From positions 24,547-88,546 of the forward strand of contig JAUWHO010000029.1 in the NCBI GenBank assembly GCA_030605835.1: a stretch of 64,000 nt of DNA, read 5' to 3'. A program made the position numbers and the translations under genes. Positions 9,148 to 17,765 of this stretch are shown here, one piece after another. Origin of the DNA: Candidatus Zixiibacteriota bacterium. GTDB taxonomy: Bacteria; Zixibacteria; MSB-5A5; DG-27. Within the stretch, counting starts at the first letter, position 1, and each line of letters opens with the position of its first letter. The notes beneath the pieces were generated by a model. The model worked only from the letters and a program-made list of their open reading frames with translations, was not told where the DNA came from and did no database searches.

Positions 9148-10194
9148 CTATCCGACTTTGCCGCCCTCCTGCTTGAATGACTCAGACAGATGCCTGAACA
9201 ATTCTTCTAAGTTAGGATTTGTGAGACTCTCCTGTTTCAGCCGGTCAATTAGGGATAGATGTTCCTCTTCTAGTGCGGTAAGGCGAAATTCTCCAATCAA
9301 ATTCGAGGAAGACGATAGACCCTTGAGACGGTCAAAAACAGCGTAATAGTCGCCATTCGACACAACTACATACCGCACTCCCCGATCAAGTGCATACGTG
9401 TATCCTTGTTGAACCGCTCCATGACTGTTGTATAAACTCAGGTTCCAATCTTTTTTCACCTCCACGATAACAAGAGGGCTGTCTCCATCCCAGATAGAAA
9501 TGTCGATCCGACCTTGGCGATACCTGATGTCTCTGTGCTTCTTGTAGCCGATAGCGCAAAAGAAATCTTCAACAAGAGATTCGTGGGCTCTTTCCTGGTG
9601 TTTAGGATCGGCTTTCAGTCGCTTAACTGCTTCAACCACTGAGTCAAGATAGTCTGGAGGAGGATCAACATAGTTTATCTTAGCAGACTCCTCTGGGGGC
9701 GTCTCCCCGAGCAAGCGCCGTATGTATGGTGGAACCTCGTCCAGAAGACTACCGACTGTACCGTATGGCTCCCACGCACGTTCACCGGGGCTGAGAATGT
9801 CTTTTGCCCTTACATAGTTAGTGTATTTCCAGTCGACTTCCCTGAAATGCGAATAAAATTCTTCCTTATCATCAACTCCAGTGTTGTGTTTGAATTCTTG
9901 ATAGCGGTACTCCGAAGTGACAACACCTACTCCGAAGAGACCATGATTAACATTATTAACACCTACATAGTCACCAACATTCAGAGACAAGAATTTAGTG
10001 AATACATCAATTACGCTTGCCTCACTTTCGTATTTCTTTGACCTGATAATTAAGATAGCTTCATCAATGGATTTTCCCGTCAGGTCTTCATCCATCCATC
10101 CAATTGCTATATATCCACCAGATAGAAAATTATTCCACGCATCTTCCTTCTTGCCTTGAATGTGCGTTGGGCAAATTGTCATAAATCGTGGCAT
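9148..10194 (-). CDS. Putative PD-(D/E)XK nuclease with N-terminal EVE/PUA-like module
   Basis: A 348-residue protein. The C-terminal half (about 190-330) resembles the type I restriction HsdR N-terminal nuclease fold: YRQGRIDISIW supplies the acidic residue, VIVEVKKDW the E-x-K, and AVQQGYTYALDRGVRYVVVSNG the Q-Y helix. The N-terminal half (IAIGWMDEDLTG, VGDYVGVNN, LFGVGVV) resembles EVE/PUA-like modules that sense modified DNA; this is inference. No methylase or motor domain is nearby. The gene is visibly AT-richer than clpP and tig on either side, which suggests acquisition. The start follows GAGGAGG. It is possibly a small defence nuclease or modification-dependent enzyme. Confidence 0.7.
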   Translation of the reverse strand: MPRFMTICPTHIQGKKEDAWNNFLSGGYIAIGWMDEDLTGKSIDEAILIIRSKKYESEASVIDVFTKFLSLNVGDYVGVNNVNHGLFGVGVVTSEYRYQEFKHNTGVDDKEEFYSHFREVDWKYTNYVRAKDILSPGERAWEPYGTVGSLLDEVPPYIRRLLGETPPEESAKINYVDPPPDYLDSVVEAVKRLKADPKHQERAHESLVEDFFCAIGYKKHRDIRYRQGRIDISIWDGDSPLVIVEVKKDWNLSLYNSHGAVQQGYTYALDRGVRYVVVSNGDYYAVFDRLKGLSSSSNLIGEFRLTALEEEHLSLIDRLKQESLTNPNLEELFRHLSESFKQEGGKVG

Positions 10195-10223
10195 TAATCT
10201 ACCTCCTCAACCAAATTGGAATG

Positions 10224-11555
10224 TCAACTAACATCGTATGGGAGACCCCTCTCCCGTATCTCCGATTTGGAAATCAGAAAATCGGTGACCTTCTCCTCTA
10301 AAAGCTGTTCTTCGATCCTCTGTTTTTCTTTCTCATCGGATAGATTCTGCCTGATCTTTTCTTTGGGGAGCTGAAATCTCTCGGCGTATCTTCCTACCCA
10401 TCCCTCCAGATCGTCCGCGGTGACCTCGATTTTCTCCTCTTCGGCGATGCGGTGAAAGAGAAGCTCCCAGCGCAGTTGGTCGATGAGGTGGGGGCGATAG
10501 CTCTCCTGGAATTTCTCCTCTTCCAAATCTGTGAGTTTGCTTTTCAATCCCTGGCTAACTGACTTGGTGTAGTCGGATACGAAGGATTCCGGAATCTCGA
10601 TGGGGTTGGCCTCCACCAACTTCCGGATGAGGTTTCTCCGTAGAATCTGTTCCGCCTCCTTGCGGGCCTTGATGTCCAGGTCGGCTTCGATGTTGGACTT
10701 AAGCTCGGCGATATTCTGAGGGTCGGGCCGACCGGTCCAACCGGTGAACCTTCTTGCGAACTCCTCGTTCAGCTCCGGGAGCTTCCTTTCCTTAACCTCC
10801 TTGATCTTTAACCGGTATCCGACGCTTTCCTCTGATGAGCCTTTCTCGGGGCGATCGTCGGAGCGGGCGACAGTGACCTCCACCAACTCCCCACCCCCTT
10901 TCCCGACTAAAGCTTCGTAGAACTCCTTTTGAATTGCGTCGGGCTTCAGGCTGATCTCGATATTCTCGCGTCTCTCCGGGCTGGAAGCCTCCGGAGTCAC
11001 CTTCTCTAAGTCCACCGTCAATACATCTCCACTGCGGGCATTTCGCTCGACCACCTCATCTTCAGCGTGGCTTTCTTGGAGTTCTTTTAGGGTCTTGTCG
11101 ATGAGCTTATCGGTGATCAGAAACACCGGTTTCTCGACCTCCAACTCCTTGTAGTTCAACTCCTGAATCTGAGGTGGAACTTCGATCTCCACTTTGAACC
11201 TCAAAGGTTGGTCGGGCTTCAACTCGATATCGGAGATCTCCTGCATTGAAATCGGGGAGAGGTTTTTCTCCTTCAGAGCCTGTTCGTAGGCTTTGGGGAC
11301 CAAACTCTCCTTGACCTCCTGGGTGGCGGAATCACTGTAGCGCGCTTTCAGAAGCTCCAGAGGAGCTTTCCCCTTGCGATAGCCGGGGATCGATAACCCC
11401 TGACGCAGCCTCTTGTAGGCGGCCTCGAATTCCCGGTTGACCTCCGATGCCGGAACCTCTATCTTTAGAATTCTCCTGCACCCCGGCTTCTCGGTCACGG
11501 TGACTTTCAAGCCAGCCTTCAATTCCTGGTTTATTTCGTTAACTCCCGGTTCCAA
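10224..11555 (-). CDS. tig: Trigger factor, ribosome-associated peptidyl-prolyl isomerase/chaperone
   Basis: About 443 residues. The N-terminal ribosome-binding domain carries the signature GYRKGKAP (family GFRxGKxP, here GYRKGKAPLELL). A PPIase domain (SGDVLTVDLE...) and the helical C-terminal arms follow. The start chosen is TTG at 11555, because GGAGG stands eight bases upstream and the protein then has normal length. The open frame extends to 11675, but that part lies in the tRNA-Leu gene and cannot be coding. It shares a promoter with the tRNA. Confidence 0.93.
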   Translation of the reverse strand: MEPGVNEINQELKAGLKVTVTEKPGCRRILKIEVPASEVNREFEAAYKRLRQGLSIPGYRKGKAPLELLKARYSDSATQEVKESLVPKAYEQALKEKNLSPISMQEISDIELKPDQPLRFKVEIEVPPQIQELNYKELEVEKPVFLITDKLIDKTLKELQESHAEDEVVERNARSGDVLTVDLEKVTPEASSPERRENIEISLKPDAIQKEFYEALVGKGGGELVEVTVARSDDRPEKGSSEESVGYRLKIKEVKERKLPELNEEFARRFTGWTGRPDPQNIAELKSNIEADLDIKARKEAEQILRRNLIRKLVEANPIEIPESFVSDYTKSVSQGLKSKLTDLEEEKFQESYRPHLIDQLRWELLFHRIAEEEKIEVTADDLEGWVGRYAERFQLPKEKIRQNLSDEKEKQRIEEQLLEEKVTDFLISKSEIRERGLPYDVS

Positions 11556-11598
11556 ATTTCGCTCCTCCAGGTTGAGACAACCTGGGCTATCGTTTGAA

Positions 11599-11681
11599 TG
11601 CGAAAGGGGGGATTTGAACCCCCACCCCTTAAGGGACTGGATCCTAAATCCAGCGCGTCTACCAGGTTCCGCCACTTTCGC
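11599..11681 (-). tRNA. tRNA-Leu (anticodon TAG)
   Basis: The minus-strand sequence starts GCGAAAG and ends CTTTCGC plus discriminator A, giving a 7-bp acceptor stem. The anticodon arm is CTGGA-TTTAGGA-TCCAG, so the anticodon is UAG (Leu, CUN codons). A long variable arm and the T-arm GGGGGTTCAAATCCCCC fit tRNA-Leu. CCA is not encoded. It lies 43 bases upstream of tig. Confidence 0.96.
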
Positions 11682-11710
11682 AAAGACTGATCTCCTCTCT
11701 TCTTTCGAGC

Positions 11711-11739
11711 AATATAGCTCCGCAAGGGAACAGTGTCAA
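11711..11739 (-). promoter_or_regulatory. Sigma-70 promoter of tRNA-Leu and tig
   Basis: On the minus strand: TTGACA (11739-11734), a 17-base spacer, TATATT (11716-11711). The predicted start lies about 20 bases before the tRNA. No terminator is visible between tRNA and tig, so both probably share this promoter. Confidence 0.85.
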
Positions 11740-11803
11740 GGTCAACGGAATCGTAACTCGTAACCGAGACAAAACGATGCCTCAAGGGGAGAGGTCCGCA
11801 GTT

Positions 11804-12466
11804 TTATCCAGGCTTAGCCAGCACCAGGTAATCACGGTATACGCTCAGAATCCGATAATCGCTGATCCCCGCTTCCTTAAGCAATCTAACAATTTTGCCT
11901 CGGGGGTAGAAATAGACCGGGCATCCCTTCAAGGTCAACCTGACCTTTCTAATTATCGTGCGCAGCAGCCACTTCTTGGGAAAACTCATCACCATCAGTT
12001 TCGTGCTGAGGCCCTTTGCCTTCTCAATATATGGGAGGGGATCGGGGATGTAATCGAAAAAGCCGATCGCCAGAGAGTAGTCGAACTCTCCCTCGAAAGC
12101 GTGAGTCAAGAAATCCCCGGAGATGAGTTCCAGCTTGTCGGAGACTCCAACGAGACTGGCGTTTTCAGAGACTATCTCTAACATCTTTTCTGAGAAATCA
12201 ATCCCCATCACCCGATCGGCACCCCTCTTCGCGAACTCCACAAGATAGTGACCGGGCCCGCAGCCGATATCCAGAACCGACCTCCCCTCTATGGGTTGAC
12301 AGTTCTCCAGGGTTAATCTGAACCGCTCGGGGATGGACCTTCGGAAATACCAATCCAAGAATCGATGCAGAGGCCCTTTTCTGGGACGATAGATGGCCTC
12401 AAACTCGGAGGCCCTTTCGGTGAAGAATTTTTGGACCTTACCTGAGTTTGTAGCTTTCAAGAACAC
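11804..12466 (-). CDS. SAM-dependent class I methyltransferase
   Basis: A 220-residue methyltransferase of unknown substrate. Motif I is VLDIGCGPGHYLVEFAKRG (about residues 79-97), followed by the acidic motif MGIDFS and motif FDYSLAIGFFDYIPD. The start is a GTG that overlaps the 3' end of the upstream deacetylase by 29 bases, so the two are translationally coupled. The family includes ubiquinone/glycolipid-type and small-molecule methyltransferases; the context (polysaccharide deacetylase) hints at envelope polysaccharide or lipid modification. Confidence 0.8.
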   Translation of the reverse strand: MFLKATNSGKVQKFFTERASEFEAIYRPRKGPLHRFLDWYFRRSIPERFRLTLENCQPIEGRSVLDIGCGPGHYLVEFAKRGADRVMGIDFSEKMLEIVSENASLVGVSDKLELISGDFLTHAFEGEFDYSLAIGFFDYIPDPLPYIEKAKGLSTKLMVMSFPKKWLLRTIIRKVRLTLKGCPVYFYPRGKIVRLLKEAGISDYRILSVYRDYLVLAKPG

Positions 12467-13277
12467 TCTCCATGGGAGCGAATTTGAACTCCGAAAACAG
12501 ACGGTGCAGCCGGCCTTGAGTCTCCTTCAAGTTAGCGTAAAAGGTGAATCTCAAGGGAAGGGGAAGTGTGACTCGGGGACATTCGGGGTCGATCTCGCGG
12601 GGATGCAGATAGAAGATGAAGGGATGGCCTTCCTGGTTTATTTTCGATAATCCCCACCTGGTCAAAGAGAAGGGGAGGATCCGAAAATAGGCACCTCCAC
12701 AGACGGGAAGATTGTATCCTGCGACCTTGACGGTCGAGAGGGGAAATTCCCAGATCTCTCCGTTTCTGGTAGCAACTCGGTGGGGAAACCTCTCCGCCCC
12801 CGGGATGCCGTAACGGTAATTCCTGGTCGGGAAGATGCTGGAGTCGTGTTCGATCCCGAGCTCAGCCAGGATATCGAAAGCCCAGAGCGATCTTTTGGTT
12901 ATGGAGAAATAGGGAGCGCGGAAACTTCTGACCTTTTCCCCGATCAGATCCTCCGTCAACTTCAAGGCCTTATCTAAGTCGGCTCTGAATTTCTCTTCTG
13001 TCAACTCATATATGAACTGGTGGCCGTAAGTGTGGCTGCCGATCCTGTGTCCAAGCTTGTGCACTTCCCGGACCAGATGGGGGCTCTCTTTGCTGATATG
13101 ACCTAAAATGAAGAAGGTCGCCTTTATTTCATATTCATCTAAAAGACCCAAAAGCTTGTGGAGATTCATCTCCAGCCTTTTCTCGTAACCGTTCCAGTCC
13201 TCCGGAGCAAGACCGATCCCCTGATACCAGTCCTCCAAGTCTACGGTGAAAGCGTTAGTGATCTTGGTCTCGTCCAT
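12438..13277 (-). CDS. Polysaccharide deacetylase with DUF3473-type C-terminus
   Basis: About 279 residues, NodB-fold carbohydrate esterase 4. Metal and catalytic motifs are present: TVDLEDW (aspartates), SHTYGHQ (H-x3-H), FRAPYF and the C-terminal FYLHPREID. The length and the tail after HPRE match the DUF3473 type found in exopolysaccharide/exosortase loci. There is no signal peptide, so it may act on lipid-linked intermediates at the inner membrane. The start at 13277 (ATG, MDETKI) is chosen over an upstream in-frame TTG; no strong ribosome site is seen. A consensus promoter lies upstream. Confidence 0.85.
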   Translation of the reverse strand: MDETKITNAFTVDLEDWYQGIGLAPEDWNGYEKRLEMNLHKLLGLLDEYEIKATFFILGHISKESPHLVREVHKLGHRIGSHTYGHQFIYELTEEKFRADLDKALKLTEDLIGEKVRSFRAPYFSITKRSLWAFDILAELGIEHDSSIFPTRNYRYGIPGAERFPHRVATRNGEIWEFPLSTVKVAGYNLPVCGGAYFRILPFSLTRWGLSKINQEGHPFIFYLHPREIDPECPRVTLPLPLRFTFYANLKETQGRLHRLFSEFKFAPMESVLESYKLR

Positions 13278-13309
13278 TGTCAATTAGAAGCCGGATTCCA
13301 CGGAGTTGA

Positions 13310-13337
13310 ATTATACCGCTTCAAAATCTCTTGTCAA
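13310..13337 (-). promoter_or_regulatory. Consensus sigma-70 promoter of the deacetylase-methyltransferase pair
   Basis: On the minus strand: TTGACA (13337-13332), a 16-base spacer, TATAAT (13315-13310). Both hexamers are perfect. The leader is about 25 bases. Confidence 0.88.
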
Positions 13338-13515
13338 GCCTGATGGGGCTGGCCCTTTAGCAGATTGCTATCTTCCAGAGTAAGTATAAGCTTGAGTGGT
13401 GGACCGGTTGCGTGAAAACAGCGCTAGCAAAACACAAGCGGAGAACCCTCCATTTCACTCCGGTGGAGGAGCTCCTCGCAGACCCCTCCTGAGAAACTGT
13501 TTTATCTGAATCCCC

Positions 13516-15033
13516 TCAGCGGCAGGATTGGGATTCAGCCGTCACCGGCTGGGGGTTTCTTTTCAGTCTCTGGTAAAGCTCCAGATATTTCTTTGCAGAG
13601 GCCTCCCAGGAGAAGTCCAGCGACATCCCATAGCGCATTAGCTTTTCCCAGCTCTCCTTTTTACGATAGGCCTCTAAAGCCCTATTGACTGCCTCTAAAA
13701 GTGCCTCCGGGGAGTATTCCTCGAAGACGAAGCCACATCCCAGACCGGTTTCGGGGTCATAGTCATCGATACTGTCCGCCAATCCGCCGGTCTTTCTGAC
13801 GATCGGAACGGTGCCGTATTTTAAGCTGTAAAGCTGATTCAAACCACAGGGCTCATAGCGCGAAGGCATCAGAAACATATCCGCGCCGGCCTCGATGCGG
13901 TGCGCTAAAGCTTCGTCGAACCCTAACTTCAAACCGACTTTCCCAGGATATCTCCTTCTCAAGCTACGGAAGAGCTTATGATAGCGCTCTTCCCCGGTCC
14001 CCAGAATTACCATCTGCAAATCCAGCTTCATGAGCTCCTTGGAGGAGGCCTCGATCAGGTCAAAACCTTTCTGGGAGGCCAGACGCGAGATGATCCCGAT
14101 AAGCGGAAGCCTCCTTCCGGGGTTGGGGAGACCCATCTGTTTGCTGAGAGCTAAACGGTTCTTTCTTTTTCCCTCAAGGTCATCCGCCCGGTACTTGAAG
14201 GGGAGAAATCTGTCAATTTCGGGGTTCCAGACCTTATAGTCGATGCCGTTCATAATCCCGTGGAGGTCAGACTGTCGCGCCCGCAAAAGCCCCTCCATCC
14301 CGCACCCGAATTCGTTGGAGGAGCTTATCTCCTGAGCGTAGCGACACGATACGGTGGTGATCAGGTCGGCGAAATGTATCCCCGATTTGAGGTAGCTGAC
14401 CATGCCCCAGTATTCCAAACCAGCGGTTGGGTAGAAAAACTCGGCGGGGAGATTCAACTTCTCAGAAATCTCTGCAGGGAAATTGCCCTGATAGGCGATG
14501 TTGTGAATGGTGAAGACCGTCTTAGTCTCTGAGAAGAAGGGATCTTGTGAATAAATGCTCTTGAGGTATGCCGGTATCAAACCCGTCTGCCAGTCGTTCA
14601 GATGGATGAGGTCAGGTTTCCAATCCAGAGCCTTCAACGACTCCAACACGCCTCTGCAGAAAAGCAGGAAACGCTCGTCGTTGTCGGGAAAATCCTTTCC
14701 GGTCTTTTTGTCAAGGTAGAGACCGTTCCGCCTGAACTTTGTCAGCGAATCGATAAAAAACCATTCCACCTCGGAGTCCGGGAGCTTGCACCTCTTCAGC
14801 GTGAAAGTCTCCCTGCGGTCTCCTGTGGGGACTTCTAAACCTTTGACCACGGTTTCTATTCGGTAAGTCCTTTCATCTATGGACCCGTATCCAGGCAGGA
14901 TGACTCTCACCTCGACACCCAAGTTTGCAAGCGCCTTCGGCAAGGCACCGGCGACATCGGCTAGCCCCCCGGTTTTAGCGAAGGGCACCGCCTCTGAAGA
15001 GACTATAGCTATTTTCATCCCTGGTGATTTCAA
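13516..15033 (-). CDS. glgA: Glycogen (starch) synthase, GT5 family
   Basis: A 505-residue ADP-glucose (or UDP-glucose) alpha-1,4-glucosyltransferase. The N-terminal donor-site motif KTGGLADVAGALP, the C-terminal PSRYEPCGLNQLYSLKYGTVPIVRKTGGL motif region and GVLESLKALDWKPDLIHLNDWQTGL are typical of GlgA; length is normal. The start is a TTG at 15033 with GGGAG ten bases upstream; an ATG at 15018 (MKIAIVSSE) is the alternative. It lies 64 bases after galT, so the two probably form one operon for glycogen/galactose metabolism. An inverted repeat (13506-13514 with 13530-13538) covers the stop codon but has no U-run. Confidence 0.95.
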   Translation of the reverse strand: MKSPGMKIAIVSSEAVPFAKTGGLADVAGALPKALANLGVEVRVILPGYGSIDERTYRIETVVKGLEVPTGDRRETFTLKRCKLPDSEVEWFFIDSLTKFRRNGLYLDKKTGKDFPDNDERFLLFCRGVLESLKALDWKPDLIHLNDWQTGLIPAYLKSIYSQDPFFSETKTVFTIHNIAYQGNFPAEISEKLNLPAEFFYPTAGLEYWGMVSYLKSGIHFADLITTVSCRYAQEISSSNEFGCGMEGLLRARQSDLHGIMNGIDYKVWNPEIDRFLPFKYRADDLEGKRKNRLALSKQMGLPNPGRRLPLIGIISRLASQKGFDLIEASSKELMKLDLQMVILGTGEERYHKLFRSLRRRYPGKVGLKLGFDEALAHRIEAGADMFLMPSRYEPCGLNQLYSLKYGTVPIVRKTGGLADSIDDYDPETGLGCGFVFEEYSPEALLEAVNRALEAYRKKESWEKLMRYGMSLDFSWEASAKKYLELYQRLKRNPQPVTAESQSCR

Positions 15034-15097
15034 GTTATCTACGCTCCCTTCTGATGAGGTTGTGAGTAGCTGTGATCCTAAACCGTTCCGATCTTGA

Positions 15098-16135
15098 TTA
15101 GTGAACCAACTCCGCTTGCTGCTTGAGGGTGCTGTTTTTCAACTTCACCTCTCGGAGGTATCTGGCCGCCTCCTCTGGAGAGACGGGGTTGATATAGAAG
15201 CCAGTGCCCCACTCGAAACCGGCGACCTTCGTCAATTTCGGAATGATCTCGAAGTGCCAGTGGTACTCTCTTTCGTATCCCTCATCTACCGGAGAGACGT
15301 GGAGTACATAGTTATACGGAGGTTGGCTGAGAGATACGGACAATCGCATCAGGGTCTCCTTCAACAGGCTCGCTAACTTGAGGTCGTCCTCCTCGGGACT
15401 CTTCTCGAAGGTGGCATAATGTTTCTTAGGAAGTATCCAGGTCTCGAAGGGGAAACGGGGCGCAAAGGGTTCCAGGGCGATGAAGGCCTCGTTCTCCGCC
15501 ACCACCCTCTCGTTATCGCTCAGCTCCTGACGGATAATGTCACAGAAAACACACCTCTCCTTGTAGTCGTAATACCTCTTGGCCCCCTCTAACTCCTCAG
15601 ACACCCTCTTGGGAACGACGGGGGTGGCAATAAGTTGGCTGTGAGCATGCTCTAAAGAGGCTCCTGCCGCCTCTCCCTTGTTCTTGAAGATCATTATGTA
15701 GCGGAAACGGGGATCCTTTTTCAAATCCTCGTAGCGGAAGCGATAGGCTTCAATCACACAAGCGATCTCCTGCTCCGAGAGGTCCACCAGATCCTGGTCA
15801 TGATCGTTGGTCTCTATTATGACCTCGTGGGCACCAACTCCGTTCATCTTGTCGAACATTCCGTGCCCCTCCCGATTAAGATCTCCCTCAATCTTTAAGG
15901 CCGGATATTTGTTCGATATGATCCGCAGCGTCCATCCCGGGGTGTTGGGTTCGGATCCGTCCGGTCTCAGGGCTCTGATCTCCGGAGGGGTCATCGATTC
16001 GTTACCGGGACAGAAGGGACACAGCTTGCTTTCCTTCTTCTTGGGTGTTTTCTCGAAGTCGCTGGGCCTTTTCCCCCTCTCGGTCGAGATGATCACCCAT
16101 CTGCCGATGATGGGGTCTTTGCGAAGTTCCGGCAT
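15098..16135 (-). CDS. galT: Galactose-1-phosphate uridylyltransferase
   Basis: About 345 residues, HIT superfamily. It exchanges UMP between UDP-glucose and galactose-1-phosphate in the Leloir pathway. It has RKDPIIGRWVIIS at the start, zinc ligands CPFCPG and CVFCDI, and the active site EHAHSQLIATPVVP, which replaces the common HPHGQ, as in a known bacterial/archaeal subgroup. The second half repeats the HIT fold (YHWHFEIIP). The start at 16135 is set by GGAGAGG upstream; an in-frame ATG at 16156 lacks this support. Confidence 0.92.
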   Translation of the reverse strand: MPELRKDPIIGRWVIISTERGKRPSDFEKTPKKKESKLCPFCPGNESMTPPEIRALRPDGSEPNTPGWTLRIISNKYPALKIEGDLNREGHGMFDKMNGVGAHEVIIETNDHDQDLVDLSEQEIACVIEAYRFRYEDLKKDPRFRYIMIFKNKGEAAGASLEHAHSQLIATPVVPKRVSEELEGAKRYYDYKERCVFCDIIRQELSDNERVVAENEAFIALEPFAPRFPFETWILPKKHYATFEKSPEEDDLKLASLLKETLMRLSVSLSQPPYNYVLHVSPVDEGYEREYHWHFEIIPKLTKVAGFEWGTGFYINPVSPEEAARYLREVKLKNSTLKQQAELVH

Positions 16136-16236
16136 TATCCTCTCCTGTGATGGCATCTCATATATCGACCGCTTATTATTCGAGCTTGACCGAACTCATC
16201 CACATCCCGCCGGGCTTTTGCTTAACAACGCCGCCA

Positions 16237-16264
16237 AATATAGCCTCACGCTCCTGTTTGTCAA
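16237..16264 (-). promoter_or_regulatory. Sigma-70 promoter of galT-glgA
   Basis: On the minus strand: TTGACA (16264-16259), a 16-base spacer, TATATT (16242-16237). The leader is about 95 bases. It is divergent from the PerR promoter at 16430. Confidence 0.8.
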
Positions 16265-16429
16265 GCCCGATCTGGTTAACGGCTAATGGTAAATAGTGAA
16301 TAGCAAATCGTCCCCCCCCCTCAACCCTTGAAGATCAATTCACGGCAGCTTGCACGCCTCAGGTAGGATTGAGACCGCATCCGATCTGAAAGCTAAATCT
16401 CAAGTTTTCCAGGGATTGTGAAAAAAGAG

Positions 16430-16458
16430 TTGACGGGGGAACCAATAGAGGTTATAAG
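16430..16458 (+). promoter_or_regulatory. Sigma-70 promoter of the PerR-like regulator gene
   Basis: TTGACG at 16430-16435, a 17-base spacer and TATAAG at 16453-16458. The predicted transcription start (about 16465) lies only a few bases before the ATG at 16471, so the mRNA would be nearly leaderless. Confidence 0.75.
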
Positions 16459-16470
16459 GGTTATGTAGGA

Positions 16471-16956
16471 ATGGTTACTATTACGAATAAGGAACCCCTG
16501 TTGTCCCATAACCGAAAATTCAGGATGACTCGACAGCGTCAGGTCATCTTAGAGGAGATCAAAAAGGTCCGCACCCACCCGACTGCCGACCAGCTTTACG
16601 AGATGGCTCGGCGGCGACTGCCGCACATCAGTCTGGGCACTGTTTACCGTAACTTAGAGATTCTGTCCGAATGCGGGATGGTGCAGAAACTGGACTTGGG
16701 TGGTGCTCAGAGGCGATTTGACGGCAACACAAAAAAACACTATCATGTCCACTGCACTCGTTGTGGTCGTGTCGATGATGTGCCAATTGAAGCAGTAGTT
16801 AAGATCCAGACCACCTTTCAGGGTGCGAGCAACTATAAGATAACCGGGCACAAACTGGAGCTTCTGGGGTTATGTCCCCAGTGTAAGAAGGCGAAGAAAG
16901 CTCTAACGAAGAGGCCGGGGCGAAGGGCAGGAAGAAAAAGTAACAGCCATCCCTGA
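16471..16956 (+). CDS. Fur-family peroxide-type regulator (PerR-like)
   Basis: A 161-residue metal-dependent repressor. A winged helix carries RMTRQRQVILEEI and HPTADQLYEMARR; the dimerisation domain carries RRFDGNTKKHYHVHC. The Asp in RFDGN and the His in HPTAD correspond to the oxidation-sensing ligands that set PerR apart from Fur; this assignment rests on family knowledge. Two CxxC pairs (CTRC, CPQC) form the structural zinc site. A basic tail follows (KRPGRRAGRK). It stands at the head of the oxidative-stress island and is the likely regulator of it. Confidence 0.85.
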   Translation: MVTITNKEPLLSHNRKFRMTRQRQVILEEIKKVRTHPTADQLYEMARRRLPHISLGTVYRNLEILSECGMVQKLDLGGAQRRFDGNTKKHYHVHCTRCGRVDDVPIEAVVKIQTTFQGASNYKITGHKLELLGLCPQCKKAKKALTKRPGRRAGRKSNSHP

Positions 16957-17033
16957 GCGAGAAAATGTGAGGCTTACAAGCTCAGTAAATACAGACGATA
17001 CCATTAATCCGCTGATGCGAGAGGAGAAGTAAA

Positions 17034-17609
17034 ATGGCTAAAATGAAGGGAACGAAAACTGAGAGAAACCTGCTCACCGCTTTCGCGGGCGAGTCTCAGG
17101 CGCGCAACCGTTACACCTATTTCGCCAGTAAAGCGAAAAAGGAGGGGCTCGAGCAGATAGCAGCCATCTTCGGGGAGACATCTAACCAGGAGAAAGAGCA
17201 CGCCGAGAGGCTCTTCAAGCTACTGCAGGGAGGCGAAGTTGAGGTTCAGGCAGCATTCCCGGCCGGAGTGATTGGGACCACCGCGGAAAACCTCAAGGCC
17301 GCTGCCGGCGGAGAAAACTACGAGTGGACCGATATGTATCCCTCCTTCGCCAAGGTTGCCCGGGAGGAGGGTTTCGAAGAGATCGCCGAGATATTCGAAG
17401 CCATCGCCGTGGCTGAGAAGCAACACGAGAAGCGTTACCTCGGCCTTCTGGCGAATGTCGAAGCCGGCACCGTGTTTAGAAAGGATAAACCTGTCGTCTG
17501 GCGCTGCCTCAACTGCGGCTATCTGCATGAAGGCAAGGAGGCACCGGAGCTCTGCCCCGCCTGTGCCCATCCCCGAGCTTACTACGAGCTTCTGTGTGAG
17601 AACTGGTAA
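17034..17609 (+). CDS. rbr: Rubrerythrin
   Basis: A 191-residue diiron peroxidase: H2O2 is reduced to water with electrons from rubredoxin. The ferritin-like four-helix domain (1-140) carries the glutamates in [38 protein letters not shown] and AEKQHEKRY. The C-terminal rubredoxin-like Fe(SCys)4 domain has [10 protein letters not shown] and CPACAHP. The length is standard. The ribosome site is GAGAGGAGA. It follows the PerR-like gene in the same direction with a 77-base gap. Confidence 0.95.
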   Translation: MAKMKGTKTERNLLTAFAGESQARNRYTYFASKAKKEGLEQIAAIFGETSNQEKEHAERLFKLLQGGEVEVQAAFPAGVIGTTAENLKAAAGGENYEWTDMYPSFAKVAREEGFEEIAEIFEAIAVAEKQHEKRYLGLLANVEAGTVFRKDKPVVWRCLNCGYLHEGKEAPELCPACAHPRAYYELLCENW

Positions 17610-17617
17610 TCGAGGAA

Positions 17618-17647
17618 TTGACAACCACTTGACTGGCACTTTATCAT
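17618..17647 (+). promoter_or_regulatory. Likely promoter of korAB, with structured leader
   Basis: TTGACA at 17618-17623, an 18-base spacer and TATCAT at 17642-17647. The leader to 17766 is about 110 bases. It contains a GCAGG...CCTGC dyad enclosing GGGGGTTCAAATCC, which looks like a tRNA T-arm (17669-17693). Confidence 0.55.
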
Positions 17648-17765
17648 TAAGTAAGATGCCGAGGCAGGGGGTTCAAATCCTCAAGCCTGCAACCTCCACC
17701 GATTGTGGCACCGATAGAGTCGGCCCCGATGATGACACTGAACAGCTCCGAGGTCAGAGGATGAT

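Noticed and set aside
11556..11675. 40-codon N-terminal extension of trigger factor
   Set aside because: It lies in the tRNA-Leu gene; the TTG at 11555 has a proper ribosome site and gives normal length.
13506..13538. Hairpin at the end of glgA as a terminator
   Set aside because: Nine-base stem but a 15-base loop, no U-run, and it covers the stop codon.
17669..17705. Complete tRNA gene upstream of korA
   Set aside because: Only a T-arm-like element and part of an acceptor-like end are present; no D-arm, anticodon arm or matching 5' acceptor.
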